DNA of 64,000 bases. It comes from Crocinitomicaceae bacterium (GTDB lineage Bacteria > Bacteroidota > Bacteroidia > Flavobacteriales_D > Crocinitomicaceae). The notes beneath the pieces are model-generated. The model was not told where the DNA came from. It ran no database searches and saw only the letters and a program-made list of their open reading frames with translations. Location: NCBI GenBank assembly GCA_024643725.1, contig JAHEMJ010000014.1:480592-544591 (forward strand), read 5' to 3'. A program made the position numbers and the translations under genes. Positions 8,385 through 17,141 of this stretch are shown in pieces (the stretch's first letter is position 1; the number at the start of each line of letters is the position of its first letter).

Positions 8385-10073
8385 AACACCTGATCCATCT
8401 CGGGAAACTTCTTTGCCGTAGCGAAATTCCTTTTGAGAAACGATGTTGCCATTTTCACCATAGATGATGAATGGACCATGTTTTAATCCGTTTTTATAAT
8501 GTATTTCATACACTAATCGTCCACGAGGATCTAATTGTTTGAATACACCGTCTAACTTCCCATATCGGTATTCAGAAATTATGGTTGGAACGACACCCCC
8601 TGGATAATAGTCAATCCATTGACCATGCTTCATTCCTTTGTAATATTTTCCTTCGCATTTTAACGAAAAGTCCTTTTGAGAATAAGCTTCAAATTTTCCA
8701 TGATAATCGCTCACTGTTTCCTTTAATCCCATGATCGCCATATCGCTCGTGACATTTTGTTCAGTGAATATTTTGTAATTCGCTTTTTCTTTCAATCGAC
8801 CATTATTGTAATAGCTTTCCCAAGTACCCACTTTGAAGCCTTTTTTATATTTGCCCGACAAAGACATGACATTTTCGGGTGTGTATGAGATCCATGGTCC
8901 ATTCATGAGTCCATCTTTGAATGCTGCTTTATTTTTCAAGGCACCATTTTCCCAGTAATTATACCAGGTACCTTGTTCTAAACCATGGGTATAATTTCCA
9001 TTCATTAGTAGGACGCCGTCTTCATACCAAGTCTGCCAATTTCCATCTCGTTCATCGTTTCGATAATTTCCTTTTCGGTAGTTTGCCCCATTTGGATAGA
9101 AATAGCTCCATTCGCCAGATTTTAATCCGTCTTTGAAGTGTGCGATATACGATAATTCTCCGGTAGGAAAATAATAATGCCAAATGCTGTCTTGTTTATC
9201 CTCATGGAAAAAACCATTCATTTCCATGTGCTTTTCCGCTGTGTTCCAACACCAAAATCCCTGCTTTTTCCCATTGGCATAATTGCCGGAGGTTAATGTA
9301 TCTCCGTTTAAAGTAAAGACAAGGTATGCGCCGTCGAGGGAATCGGCTTTGTAGGAAATTCTTTTCTCGAGAATGCCTTGGTATTCATAGAATTCCCAAG
9401 TACCATCTTTTTTACCGTTTATAAAGGAACCACCAATGGATAAAACACCGTTTGCTGTTCGCTCTTCAAATGGACCGTTTTTTAGTCCATTTTTAAAGGT
9501 ATAATGCGCTTTGACTCCTCCGCTAATGTATCGCTCATCAATCGATCCATTCCCGTCAAAAACGGTTTGTTTATGGGCAGAATCCGCCTCCCAACTAGCC
9601 ATTAAATAAACGGTGTCATTGACTACTTTTTCAATGGACTTTTCACGTCCATCGTCGTAGTAATAATGCCATTCACCAACAGGACTCCCCAATTCAAATT
9701 GGCCTTTTGTAATTAATTTACCTGCTTGATTCCATTGGAAGAACAAGCTATCTGGAACATTGAACTTGAAATAAGATTCTTCTTTTACCTGTTTATTTGG
9801 ATAATAAAATACCCGTTTGCCTAACAAACGATCACGGTAGTAATTACTTTCCTCTTCGAGAACGCCATCGTACGAATAGAACACCCATTTTCCGTGTTTT
9901 TCCGTGGTCTTTGGACTGGCATTACTCGTGAAATACGATCCCGTGCCTTGAAGATGTTTATTATTTGCGTCCCAATAAACGCGAACTTTTGGACTTAAAT
10001 TCTCCTTTAGCACTTTTTGGCCAAATACCATTTGGGTCAATATCAGCAAGAAAAAAAGATAGGTGATTTTCAT
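8370..10073 (-). CDS. secreted MORN-repeat protein (YwqK-antitoxin-like repeats)
   Basis: A 567-residue protein with a signal peptide (cleavage after MVFG, before Gln) followed by about 15 repeats of ~22 residues of the form G-x-W-x-x-Y-x-x-x-G, such as VGEWHYYYDDG, SGEWSYFYPNG and HGQWIDYYPGG. These are the MORN-like units that databases label YwqK family antitoxin. In Bacteroidota such proteins are exported and are not linked to toxins; I see no toxin next to it. The repeats form an extended beta-hairpin ladder, probably for binding. It follows the LysE gene by 3 nt, so the pair is co-transcribed. Confidence 0.85.
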   Translation of the reverse strand: MKITYLFFLLILTQMVFGQKVLKENLSPKVRVYWDANNKHLQGTGSYFTSNASPKTTEKHGKWVFYSYDGVLEEESNYYRDRLLGKRVFYYPNKQVKEESYFKFNVPDSLFFQWNQAGKLITKGQFELGSPVGEWHYYYDDGREKSIEKVVNDTVYLMASWEADSAHKQTVFDGNGSIDERYISGGVKAHYTFKNGLKNGPFEERTANGVLSIGGSFINGKKDGTWEFYEYQGILEKRISYKADSLDGAYLVFTLNGDTLTSGNYANGKKQGFWCWNTAEKHMEMNGFFHEDKQDSIWHYYFPTGELSYIAHFKDGLKSGEWSYFYPNGANYRKGNYRNDERDGNWQTWYEDGVLLMNGNYTHGLEQGTWYNYWENGALKNKAAFKDGLMNGPWISYTPENVMSLSGKYKKGFKVGTWESYYNNGRLKEKANYKIFTEQNVTSDMAIMGLKETVSDYHGKFEAYSQKDFSLKCEGKYYKGMKHGQWIDYYPGGVVPTIISEYRYGKLDGVFKQLDPRGRLVYEIHYKNGLKHGPFIIYGENGNIVSQKEFRYGKEVSRDGSGVLFTP

Positions 10074-10076
10074 AGC

Positions 10077-10742
10077 TTATTTCTTCAAAAAGAACTGTAA
10101 GATTAAAAACACGCCAAATAAAACGAATGTAATTCCGATGAGACGGTTAAGTCCATTCAACAGCGTTTGATTGACAAGTGGACGAATCTTTTTTGCCGCG
10201 ATAATTTTTAGAACATCGACACTGAAAAAAGTCAAAAGAACGATGCCTAAAAAGATGAATGCCCAAGCTGTGCTATGTCCATCTGGAACGGCGTTATTTG
10301 CGACAGAAGCAACACTAATCCAATAAAAAATAACCATAGGATTGGCGAAATTTAGCAAGAAACCCTTTAGAGCAAGAAACACATAATCCTTGCCTTTTTT
10401 TTCCGGTGGAGGTAAATGAAATTTTTCATCGATGCCCTCCAGCGATTGACTATCTGCCAATGCCACCTTTCTTAACAAACTGACTAAACCATAGATGACA
10501 AAGATGCTTCCACCGATTACACTAAACATAAGTTTGTTGCCTGCAATAAGTCCTTTGATTTGCTCCACAAACATGACGGCAATTAAAACATAAACGATGT
10601 CGCTAATTAACACACCAAAATCAAGCGCCAAGGCCGACCGAAATCCTTTTGTAATACTTGTCTCAAGTAACAAAAAGAAAATGGGGCCAATCATTACACT
10701 CAACACAAACCCAATACTAAATGCTTGAATAAAGAAATCCAT
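10077..10742 (-). CDS. LysE family translocator (amino acid exporter)
   Basis: A 221-residue inner-membrane protein with about six hydrophobic segments. I start it at 10742 (MDFFIQAFSIGFVLSVMIGP), which is the normal family N-terminus; the longer frame adds 29 polar residues and would run through the promoter box. The family signature GPIFFLLLETSITKGFRSAL is present, as is a charged loop near residues 90-115. Members export amino acids or derivatives such as lysine, threonine or homoserine; the substrate here cannot be told. It is the first gene of a minus-strand pair with the MORN-repeat protein. Confidence 0.88.
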   Translation of the reverse strand: MDFFIQAFSIGFVLSVMIGPIFFLLLETSITKGFRSALALDFGVLISDIVYVLIAVMFVEQIKGLIAGNKLMFSVIGGSIFVIYGLVSLLRKVALADSQSLEGIDEKFHLPPPEKKGKDYVFLALKGFLLNFANPMVIFYWISVASVANNAVPDGHSTAWAFIFLGIVLLTFFSVDVLKIIAAKKIRPLVNQTLLNGLNRLIGITFVLFGVFLILQFFLKK

Positions 10743-10746
10743 ACAA

Positions 10747-10754
10747 CAAAAATA
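10747..10754 (-). promoter_or_regulatory. -7 promoter box 4 nt before the LysE gene
   Basis: Minus-strand TATTTTTG followed by TTGT and the ATG at 10742. It predicts a leaderless transcript and argues against the longer upstream frame. Confidence 0.6.
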
Positions 10755-10829
10755 GGATTTCTTTTTGCTCGGAAAACGGCTTTTCGGAGATTGTATGAAC
10801 GGATGCATGAATATTTCAAGGATTTCCAC

Positions 10830-10837
10830 TAAATTTG
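10830..10837 (+). promoter_or_regulatory. -7 promoter box of the small unknown gene at 10856
   Basis: TAAATTTG, ending 18 nt before the ATG at 10856. The upstream TTG codon at 10835 lies inside this box and so cannot be the start. Confidence 0.55.
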
Positions 10838-10855
10838 CCTATCAAAATCGAATAC

Positions 10856-11215
10856 ATGAAAACTGGACTAGCGAATCAAAAATTAGATGCTATCATCGCA
10901 AATGTTGAAAAGAATGGTGTGACTGCCACAAATTTAGTGGAGGATTTGAAAGCTTTGCGTGAAATGGCCTTGTTGGAGCAGGATCCATTAGTGGTAAAAT
11001 TATTGCGTTTGACATATGAGTTTTTAACTGAAAACGAGTGTTTTGATGTTCAAGCACAATACGACGAAGACGAGGAAGGAAATGAATACCCAATCGAAAT
11101 CGAAGACCAGGAGAATTTATTATACTTATTGAACTTATTGAAAAATGCAGATCACAAAATTAATCGTGAAGAAATGAAGGATTATCGTACTGCATTGAAA
11201 GCAGAATTATATTAA
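10856..11215 (+). CDS. conserved small acidic protein of unknown function
   Basis: A 119-residue soluble protein, strongly acidic in its second half (a DEDEEGNEYPIEIEDQEN stretch). It is helical at both ends and has no signal peptide. The start at 10856 (MKTGLANQKLDAII) follows a good -7 box. I do not recognise the family. It is a single-gene unit, divergent from the LysE gene and followed by a 151-nt stretch with three inverted repeats. Confidence 0.75.
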   Translation: MKTGLANQKLDAIIANVEKNGVTATNLVEDLKALREMALLEQDPLVVKLLRLTYEFLTENECFDVQAQYDEDEEGNEYPIEIEDQENLLYLLNLLKNADHKINREEMKDYRTALKAELY

Positions 11216-11224
11216 TAAAACCAA

Positions 11225-11248
11225 GGCAACCTTTTTTTAATTGTTGCC
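11225..11248. repeat. short inverted repeat downstream of the small acidic protein
   Basis: GGCAAC and GTTGCC arms of 6 bp around a T-rich 12-nt loop. It could be a weak hairpin in the 3' UTR; it lacks a T-tract after the stem. Confidence 0.4.
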
Positions 11249-11263
11249 GTCTATATCACAGCG

Positions 11264-11281
11264 GAACAAAAACGTTTGTTC
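11264..11281. repeat. second inverted repeat in the 3' UTR region
   Basis: GAACAAA and TTTGTTC arms of 7 bp around a 4-nt AACG loop, followed by a T-rich but interrupted tract. It may be a weak terminator for the plus strand. Confidence 0.45.
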
Positions 11282-11307
11282 AGTTTTGGTTTTATTTAAC
11301 TTGCAGT

Positions 11308-11363
11308 AACCTGAAAAGATAGAAAGCGAATTCATTCCTTTTTTTCTTTTCAGGTTTTTTTTT
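11308..11363 (+). terminator. likely intrinsic terminator with 12-bp stem and 25-nt loop
   Basis: AACCTGAAAAGA (11308-11319) pairs perfectly with TCTTTTCAGGTT (11345-11356) and is followed by seven T residues. The loop is unusually long. It would end plus-strand transcription shortly before the stop codon of the convergent nuclease gene. Confidence 0.6.
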
Positions 11364-11366
11364 GTC

Positions 11367-14162
11367 CTATGAACAGTATAAACAATACTTGGATTCAGGA
11401 TCATGTTCAAACGCCGACGCTGTATCAAAGAGGGATTCCAAGATTTCGCCGAGTAATTCTGTTAACAAAGGAATCATGTCTTCTAATGTCCCGTTTTTAA
11501 ACTCCAAATTAAATTCATCTCGAATATTAATCAAAGAACTAATTTTAGCTTCATCCGGTAGACAACCGTATTTTTCTTTAAAAAATAGGCAATACAAGGT
11601 TAATTGAAAGGCGTGTTTACAGGAAGTAAATGCAGGAATCAATTCACTTTTGTTTAATTTGAATACGACATCGTCCGATTTTACTTTCCCCGTTTTGTAG
11701 TCAATTACGCGGTATTTTTCACCAACTCGATCGATTCGGTCAATATATCCTTTAAAGGTTAAGGTACGTATTCCGCCCTGAAAGGGCACCTCAATTTCTG
11801 CGTGCATTTCCGCTTCAATTTGTTCAATATAAAGGGGCTCTGTTGATGACTGAATAAATTGTAGTTCTTTTTCCAGCACATTTCTAGTAATTTCTAAAGC
11901 CATTTCATAACTCAAGCGATTTTTACCAGTTTTGAACAACGATTCGTCGTCGTCGAATTGTTTCATAAATGCCTTATGCAGAATGCCTTCAAAGGTCGCG
12001 AGCATTTTCACAACATCTTTTTCTCGAACGGGTGATGGTGGCGGTTGAACATAAGCACCCAACTTGTCGCGTTGTGCAAAGGGTTTGAATAGCTCCTCTA
12101 AGGTTCCATGAATCAACGTTCCGAAGGTGTTATTTTCCAGTTCTTCTTCCACATCTTTATCCTCACCGAATTCCACGATATATCGGTAGTAATAATCGAG
12201 TGGACAAGTCATGAATTTATTCAAAGCGGAAGCTGATAATGGTCGTTTTAAAAACTCATTTAATCGATCGATGATATCAGGTGTCTTATCAATCCGCGTG
12301 GTTTGAATACTCGCTTGTTCGGAAAAAGGAATATGGTAGAACTGTTTATTCCAATTGACTTTCTTATTTTGTTGTGTCAACTCTAATTCGAGCTGCATCA
12401 AATAACGACTAGCCTCGTTGCTGCCAATTTGTTCTGCGGATGCTGTATAGGTTGCTATGACGCGATCAGCTTGATGAAGCAAACGGTAGAAGTGATGTGC
12501 AAACAAGCCCTGTTTTTCGCGTGTTGATGGAAGATCAAAAGCCGATCTTAAATCCATGGGGATTAAGGTGCGAATAGGATTGTTATTCGGTAATTTCCCT
12601 TCATTTAGTCCTAAAACAACTAAGGTTTTAAAATCGAGCATTCTGGTTTCTAGGAGTCCCATGATTTGTAATCCGTTGGTTGGATTTCCGTGAAATGCAA
12701 TGGATACACTCGACCAATGTTGATTTAACAACAACTTAAAACTCCGCATTTCCATTTTTGGAATCCCGTCCTTTATGATGCGTTCGAATCCACGCATGGA
12801 TTGATCAAATACTTGAACCGAAGTCTTTTCGAATTCGTGTTCTTTTCCGAATGAATTCATAAAAACGGCGCACAATTTCCGAATTTGTTGCAAGGCAATA
12901 CCCCAATCTTCTTGCCAATCCATCGTGCTTAATTCGATGATTTCTTTCGCTTTAGGCGGTAAATTTAAGCGTTCGACTAACTGAAACACTTTGTTTTTTT
13001 GTATGCTCTCTTGTTCGATTTTTGTCAGTGCTTTTTTTTCTTCCTCTGGCAAAGAAGCAAGGCAAAAAACATGGTTTAATATCCGCTGAAAATCTTTGAA
13101 ATAAAGGGCTTTTGTTTTAAAGCGTCGTTTGTTTTCTTGGATGGTAAACAACAGATCTATCCAAGATTTAATGGGTGTCTGTTGGAGGGGTAGTCCAAGT
13201 GTGATGTTCGCTTTTCCCACTTGGACAGGGATATTTTTCACAAAGGAATGAATCAGAGATTCATCGGCCAGGAGCACCAATGTTTCGTCCAATTCAGCCG
13301 GACTCAACTTGGAAAGTTCAGTAGCCGCCACTTTGATCTGACCGGTGTGCTGTGCACATTCGATTACAGTAATGTCAAGATGCTTATGACGAAGTTCATC
13401 CACGACAAAATCGGCATGGTTTAACCCTAAAAAGGCAAGGTCGTTGCGTAAAAAGGATCCGGCCTCGTGATGTTCGTTGTTGAGGTAGTAATCATCCGCA
13501 TCTATGATAAACGTTGCTTGTTCGCGTTTTTGTAAGTGTTTGATGATTTGAAGTTCTGCTTTCGAAAGGGCATTAAATCCAGCAAAAATGTACTTTTTAT
13601 CAGTTGAAATGAGTGTGTTTGTTTCTTCAGCGAGTTTGCGATATGCTTGAGATAGGGTTATTTGTCTTCGCTCGTTTAATTGTAACATTAATTGTTCATG
13701 TAACCTTGGAATCTGCTCCCAAAAAGCCATGAATTTAAGCTGTGATTCACTGTAATCTTCCTCATCGATCTGCCAACTTTCCAATTCTTTAATGGATTTC
13801 AAATTTTTAAATAGTTGCGATTGATCGACTAAATAGCGGTCCAGGTCACTGAAATCACTTAGCAAGGTTGCTCCCCAAGTTAGAAATGCCTCGAATGTAC
13901 TGTCTTTTCCTTCTTCCGTTTCAAGGTAACTTTCAAAAAGCACTAATAGCAAACGTGTTGGATCAATTATCCCAGGAAATTGACTACGAACCCATCTGTC
14001 GATGGTGATCATTTCTGGAGCGATGAGTGGACCTTGGTTCTGTTTGTAGAGGGAGTTCCCCAAATATTTTATGGCTCTTTCGGATGGTAAAACAACCACT
14101 AATTCCTCCAGATTGGAGTATTCTGAGAGAATTTTTTTGGCGAGTTTATCGATGAAAGTCAT
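11367..14162 (-). CDS. AddB-like PD-(D/E)XK nuclease/inactive helicase subunit
   Basis: A 931-residue protein from the start at 14162 (MTFIDKLAKKILSEY); the frame is open to 14189, but that ATG is 1 nt from a TAACTTAG box. The first ~630 residues resemble the AddB-type helicase-fold half (VVVLPSERA near the N-terminus, VLGLNEGKLPNNNP around the middle). The C-terminal nuclease domain has CPLDYYYRY (Cys653), the acidic GYIDRID (Asp808) and VIDYKTGK (Asp821, Lys823). A C-terminal CLYC pair (Cys927, Cys930) resembles the iron-sulfur ligands of AddB, but the protein ends one residue later, before the expected fourth Cys. It is probably a partner in double-strand-break resection; no AddA-like helicase lies beside it. 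Confidence 0.85.
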   Translation of the reverse strand: MTFIDKLAKKILSEYSNLEELVVVLPSERAIKYLGNSLYKQNQGPLIAPEMITIDRWVRSQFPGIIDPTRLLLVLFESYLETEEGKDSTFEAFLTWGATLLSDFSDLDRYLVDQSQLFKNLKSIKELESWQIDEEDYSESQLKFMAFWEQIPRLHEQLMLQLNERRQITLSQAYRKLAEETNTLISTDKKYIFAGFNALSKAELQIIKHLQKREQATFIIDADDYYLNNEHHEAGSFLRNDLAFLGLNHADFVVDELRHKHLDITVIECAQHTGQIKVAATELSKLSPAELDETLVLLADESLIHSFVKNIPVQVGKANITLGLPLQQTPIKSWIDLLFTIQENKRRFKTKALYFKDFQRILNHVFCLASLPEEEKKALTKIEQESIQKNKVFQLVERLNLPPKAKEIIELSTMDWQEDWGIALQQIRKLCAVFMNSFGKEHEFEKTSVQVFDQSMRGFERIIKDGIPKMEMRSFKLLLNQHWSSVSIAFHGNPTNGLQIMGLLETRMLDFKTLVVLGLNEGKLPNNNPIRTLIPMDLRSAFDLPSTREKQGLFAHHFYRLLHQADRVIATYTASAEQIGSNEASRYLMQLELELTQQNKKVNWNKQFYHIPFSEQASIQTTRIDKTPDIIDRLNEFLKRPLSASALNKFMTCPLDYYYRYIVEFGEDKDVEEELENNTFGTLIHGTLEELFKPFAQRDKLGAYVQPPPSPVREKDVVKMLATFEGILHKAFMKQFDDDESLFKTGKNRLSYEMALEITRNVLEKELQFIQSSTEPLYIEQIEAEMHAEIEVPFQGGIRTLTFKGYIDRIDRVGEKYRVIDYKTGKVKSDDVVFKLNKSELIPAFTSCKHAFQLTLYCLFFKEKYGCLPDEAKISSLINIRDEFNLEFKNGTLEDMIPLLTELLGEILESLFDTASAFEHDPESKYCLYCS

Positions 14163-14204
14163 GTTGGCTATTGGGATGATTACGATCATCCTAAGTTACG
14201 CATT

Positions 14205-15431
14205 CTACTCAAACCAAACGCGTAAAAAGAATTGACTTGGACGATTGGAGTGCATGAATTTATTTCCTCCATAGGTTTTTATTACGGCGAAATAGGTAGG
14301 ATTAAATTGAATTTGAACAAAATTTAATCCTTCTGGATAGGTATTCGATAAGCCCTCAAATACCAAGCGACCGTCATCTTCCAACATTTTTTTAATCCGT
14401 GTATTTGGTGGTGTTGCAATATAAATAGCCGCAATTTCATCGGGGCTCAACGATGTATCCATGGGAATAATGGAAATTTCGTAGGTATTTCCCTGACCGA
14501 GTTCGCGGTATACAATACGTGTTACATTCCCTTCTTCCGACAAAATCATTGGTTTACTTGGAAGTTGTGCAATCAAGCCGGACTTCTCGTCTTTAAATAC
14601 ATAGTCTTTAAAAGACTTCACCAATAATTCATCCTTGGAGGGTTTTTCGGAATGCGTCCAAGTCACCATGCGTACTTTGTATCCTTTAGATCGCAATAAA
14701 TTGATGATTCCGGTGGATCCTCCGAGATGTCCAGCTCCCACAGCACAGAAAAAGCTCGTTTTGGTTCGTAGAATGGAATCCAATTTTTGTGTCATGCTGT
14801 TATTTCGCTTCGAAATCAATTCATCGTACATGCCAGGTTGAATGGACATATTCGCTTTCATGAATTTATCGATGGCCATTAATTCACCTTTCAAATAAAG
14901 ATCAAGGAGGTGTTCATGCGTGAAATCATTCAGGGCATTGTCAATAAATTGACGCTCGGAAAGCTTGAGTTCATCGGTTAGCAAGTCGTATTGTTCTTGC
15001 ACCGATTCTAATTGAATAAAGGGCTTTCCAGCATTCAAACAATACATTTGAAAATAAGCATCTAAAAATTGGGGCATTCCGTCCTCGTCACCGTAAAAGG
15101 TTTTTCCTGCTTCAACTTGAGCGGTATATGGATTCCCATTCTTATCGTACAATGTACTTGGTAGATTTGTACGTGTGTCTAATTCGTTGAAAAGCCCAAA
15201 AATATCTGTTTCGAGAATGACTTTTTGTGTTTGGACAAGTGCCGTATAGACAGAATCACCAAGTTGAAAAAGGCGTTTATCATTGGAATGAAGTGATCCG
15301 AATAGGTATGATTTCTGCTTTAATCCATTTCCTGAAATTTCCCACAAGAGTTCCTTTTCCGCATTGTTGGCTTGACCATACAAATGATAGGCGAGGTTGA
15401 AGAGGGAAAAAAGAAGAAGGAAGTATTTCAT
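14205..15431 (-). CDS. TraB/GumN family secreted protein
   Basis: A 408-residue protein with a signal peptide (cleavage after YG, before Gln). The TraB/GumN domain covers about residues 25-280: LWEISGNGLKQKSYLFGSLH near the start, with GSLHSND as the conserved GTxH-like motif, and AVGAGHLGGSTGIINLLRSKG near its end. Related TIKI proteins are metal-dependent proteases, but activity in bacterial members is unproven. The C-terminal ~130 residues are of unknown fold. The AddB-like gene begins 42 nt downstream on the same strand, and hutI lies 31 nt upstream. Confidence 0.82.
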   Translation of the reverse strand: MKYFLLLFSLFNLAYHLYGQANNAEKELLWEISGNGLKQKSYLFGSLHSNDKRLFQLGDSVYTALVQTQKVILETDIFGLFNELDTRTNLPSTLYDKNGNPYTAQVEAGKTFYGDEDGMPQFLDAYFQMYCLNAGKPFIQLESVQEQYDLLTDELKLSERQFIDNALNDFTHEHLLDLYLKGELMAIDKFMKANMSIQPGMYDELISKRNNSMTQKLDSILRTKTSFFCAVGAGHLGGSTGIINLLRSKGYKVRMVTWTHSEKPSKDELLVKSFKDYVFKDEKSGLIAQLPSKPMILSEEGNVTRIVYRELGQGNTYEISIIPMDTSLSPDEIAAIYIATPPNTRIKKMLEDDGRLVFEGLSNTYPEGLNFVQIQFNPTYFAVIKTYGGNKFMHSNRPSQFFLRVWFE

Positions 15432-15439
15432 GTCAAGGT

Positions 15440-15447
15440 CAAAGTTA
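15440..15447 (-). promoter_or_regulatory. -7 promoter box of the TraB/GumN gene
   Basis: Minus-strand TAACTTTG ending 8 nt before the ATG at 15431. It lies in the 31-nt gap after hutI, suggesting independent transcription from hutI. Confidence 0.55.
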
Positions 15448-15462
15448 CATTTTTACAACGGA

Positions 15463-16695
15463 TCATAGGAAAATTCGTTGCACATGTTGTTCACCGAATG
15501 CATATGCCAAATACGCCAAAGATGGAATTTCATGTGTTAAAACAATTGGAGATTTGCGTCCAATGGCGATTTTTCCATGTGTTTCTGATAGTTCCAATGC
15601 GGCAGCGGCATGAATTGTTAGGGCATTGATTGCTTCTTCCGGTGTCATGCGCATTTTAACGCAGGCCAATGATAAAATGGTAAATAAATCGTAATTGGGA
15701 GATGACCCCGGATTATAATCACTCGCCAATGCCACAGGGAGTCCTGATTGGATCATTTGACGTGCATCTCCAAAAGGAATGGACAAGAAATGAGAACATC
15801 CAGGCAACAAGGTAGGCATGGTATGCGAATCGATCAAGGCAGCAATATCTTGTGCATCCATTTCTTCTAAATGGTCTACCGAAACAGCGCCGAGTTCAAC
15901 CGCTTTTTGAACACCACCTAAAATGGAAAACTGATTGACATGTACTTTTGGTTTTAACCCATGTGCTTTGCCAGCAAGAAGAATTTCTTCCATTTCCTCC
16001 ACGGAAAAATAATTGCGCTCACAGAAGACATCGATGTAATCTGCGAGGTTTTCTTTCGCAATAATGGGCAACATTTCGTGAATGATTAATTCGATGTATC
16101 CGCGTTTATTTTCTTTAAATTCCTGAGGATAAGCATGTGCTCCCAAAAAGGTTGCTTTGATGGTAATTGGCATAGATGCTTTGAGCCGTTTAATCACCCG
16201 TAACATTTTCAATTCCCCTTCTAGTGATAAGCCATAACCTGATTTTATTTCGAGGGCACCTGTTCCGCTTTGAATGATCTTGTTTATACGCTTTTTTGCT
16301 GCTTCAAATAAATCATCTTCCGCCATTTCACTCAATTTTCGAGCAGAATTCAAAATCCCTCCACCTTTAGCGGCGATTTCTTCATAGGTGAGTCCATGAA
16401 TGCGGTCTACAAACTCTTCCTCTCGTGTTTTTGCGAATACGGCATGCGTGTGGGAATCGATAAATGCTGGCAGGACAAAACACCCATCTGCATCGATCAC
16501 TTCAACCCCTCTCCAATCGAGAATTCCTTCCCATTCTTCCATGGTGCCATAGGCAATGACTTCTCCATTTTCAAGTGCTAAAAAGGCGTTTTCAATGATG
16601 TCTAGCTTACTCATTTCTCTTCCTTTCTTCACGTTCGGAATTTCCTCTCCCGCTTGAACAAGTCCTTTGATGTTTTTTATCAGAATTTTAGACAT
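15463..16695 (-). CDS. hutI: imidazolonepropionase
   Basis: A 410-residue amidohydrolase that opens 4-imidazolone-5-propionate to N-formimino-L-glutamate in histidine degradation. The metal-binding DSHTHAVF (His82, His84), the EIKSGYGL substrate loop, HVNQFS and the ALASDYNPGSSP active-site stretch are all present, and length is normal. No other hut genes are in the window, so the pathway is scattered in this genome or incomplete. The minus strand carries TATCTTTA 15 nt before the ATG, one base from the -7 consensus. Confidence 0.95.
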   Translation of the reverse strand: MSKILIKNIKGLVQAGEEIPNVKKGREMSKLDIIENAFLALENGEVIAYGTMEEWEGILDWRGVEVIDADGCFVLPAFIDSHTHAVFAKTREEEFVDRIHGLTYEEIAAKGGGILNSARKLSEMAEDDLFEAAKKRINKIIQSGTGALEIKSGYGLSLEGELKMLRVIKRLKASMPITIKATFLGAHAYPQEFKENKRGYIELIIHEMLPIIAKENLADYIDVFCERNYFSVEEMEEILLAGKAHGLKPKVHVNQFSILGGVQKAVELGAVSVDHLEEMDAQDIAALIDSHTMPTLLPGCSHFLSIPFGDARQMIQSGLPVALASDYNPGSSPNYDLFTILSLACVKMRMTPEEAINALTIHAAAALELSETHGKIAIGRKSPIVLTHEIPSLAYLAYAFGEQHVQRIFL

Positions 16696-16784
16696 ACAAT
16701 GAATTTGATATAAAGATAAGTACTTGGATGATTCACTCGGAAAATCGACAAGAAATTGGTATATTTAGTTACAAAGTAAAAATC

Positions 16785-17138
16785 ATGAATAAAGAGGAGT
16801 TAGGAAGTTGGGGAGAGAATACCGCACTAGATTATTTACATCAAAAAGGGTTCTGTTTAGTCGATCGCAATGTGCGCTTTAAGAAATGGGAAGTGGATTT
16901 AATCCTTGAAGATGGAGAAGATTTGGTCATTGTTGAAGTAAAAGCGAGATGTACGGGACAAATAGGGGAGCCGTGGCGCGCTGTAACCCGCACAAAGCAA
17001 CGCCAAATCATTCGAGTGGCTGATCAATATGTACAAGGAAATAACATCGACAAGAATGTTCGATTTGACATTGTTTCCATCGTGCACAATCAGTATCAAA
17101 CCACGATTGAACACATTGCAGATGCTTTTTCGGCTTAA
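16785..17138 (+). CDS. YraN family protein (UPF0102 putative endonuclease)
   Basis: A 117-residue protein, the normal length of the YraN family when started at the ATG at 16785 (MNKEELGSWGENTALDYL); the longer frame to 16728 would add 19 unrelated residues and cross a TATATTTA promoter-like box. The fold is a Holliday-junction-resolvase-like nuclease: the ENTA Glu, the EVDLI Asp and VIVEVKAR supply the conserved acidic and Lys residues. The activity is not firmly established in the family. It converges on lpdA with a 3-nt gap. Confidence 0.92.
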   Translation: MNKEELGSWGENTALDYLHQKGFCLVDRNVRFKKWEVDLILEDGEDLVIVEVKARCTGQIGEPWRAVTRTKQRQIIRVADQYVQGNNIDKNVRFDIVSIVHNQYQTTIEHIADAFSA

Positions 17139-17141
17139 ACT

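Noticed and set aside
8370..10073. MORN-repeat protein as an antitoxin of a toxin-antitoxin system
   Set aside because: The YwqK antitoxin label is only a database name for these repeats; the protein is secreted and there is no toxin-like gene beside it.
11367..14162. PD-(D/E)XK nuclease with terminal CxxC as a Cas4 or a defence nuclease
   Set aside because: Size and helicase-like N-terminal half fit AddB; there is no CRISPR array or cas gene in the window.
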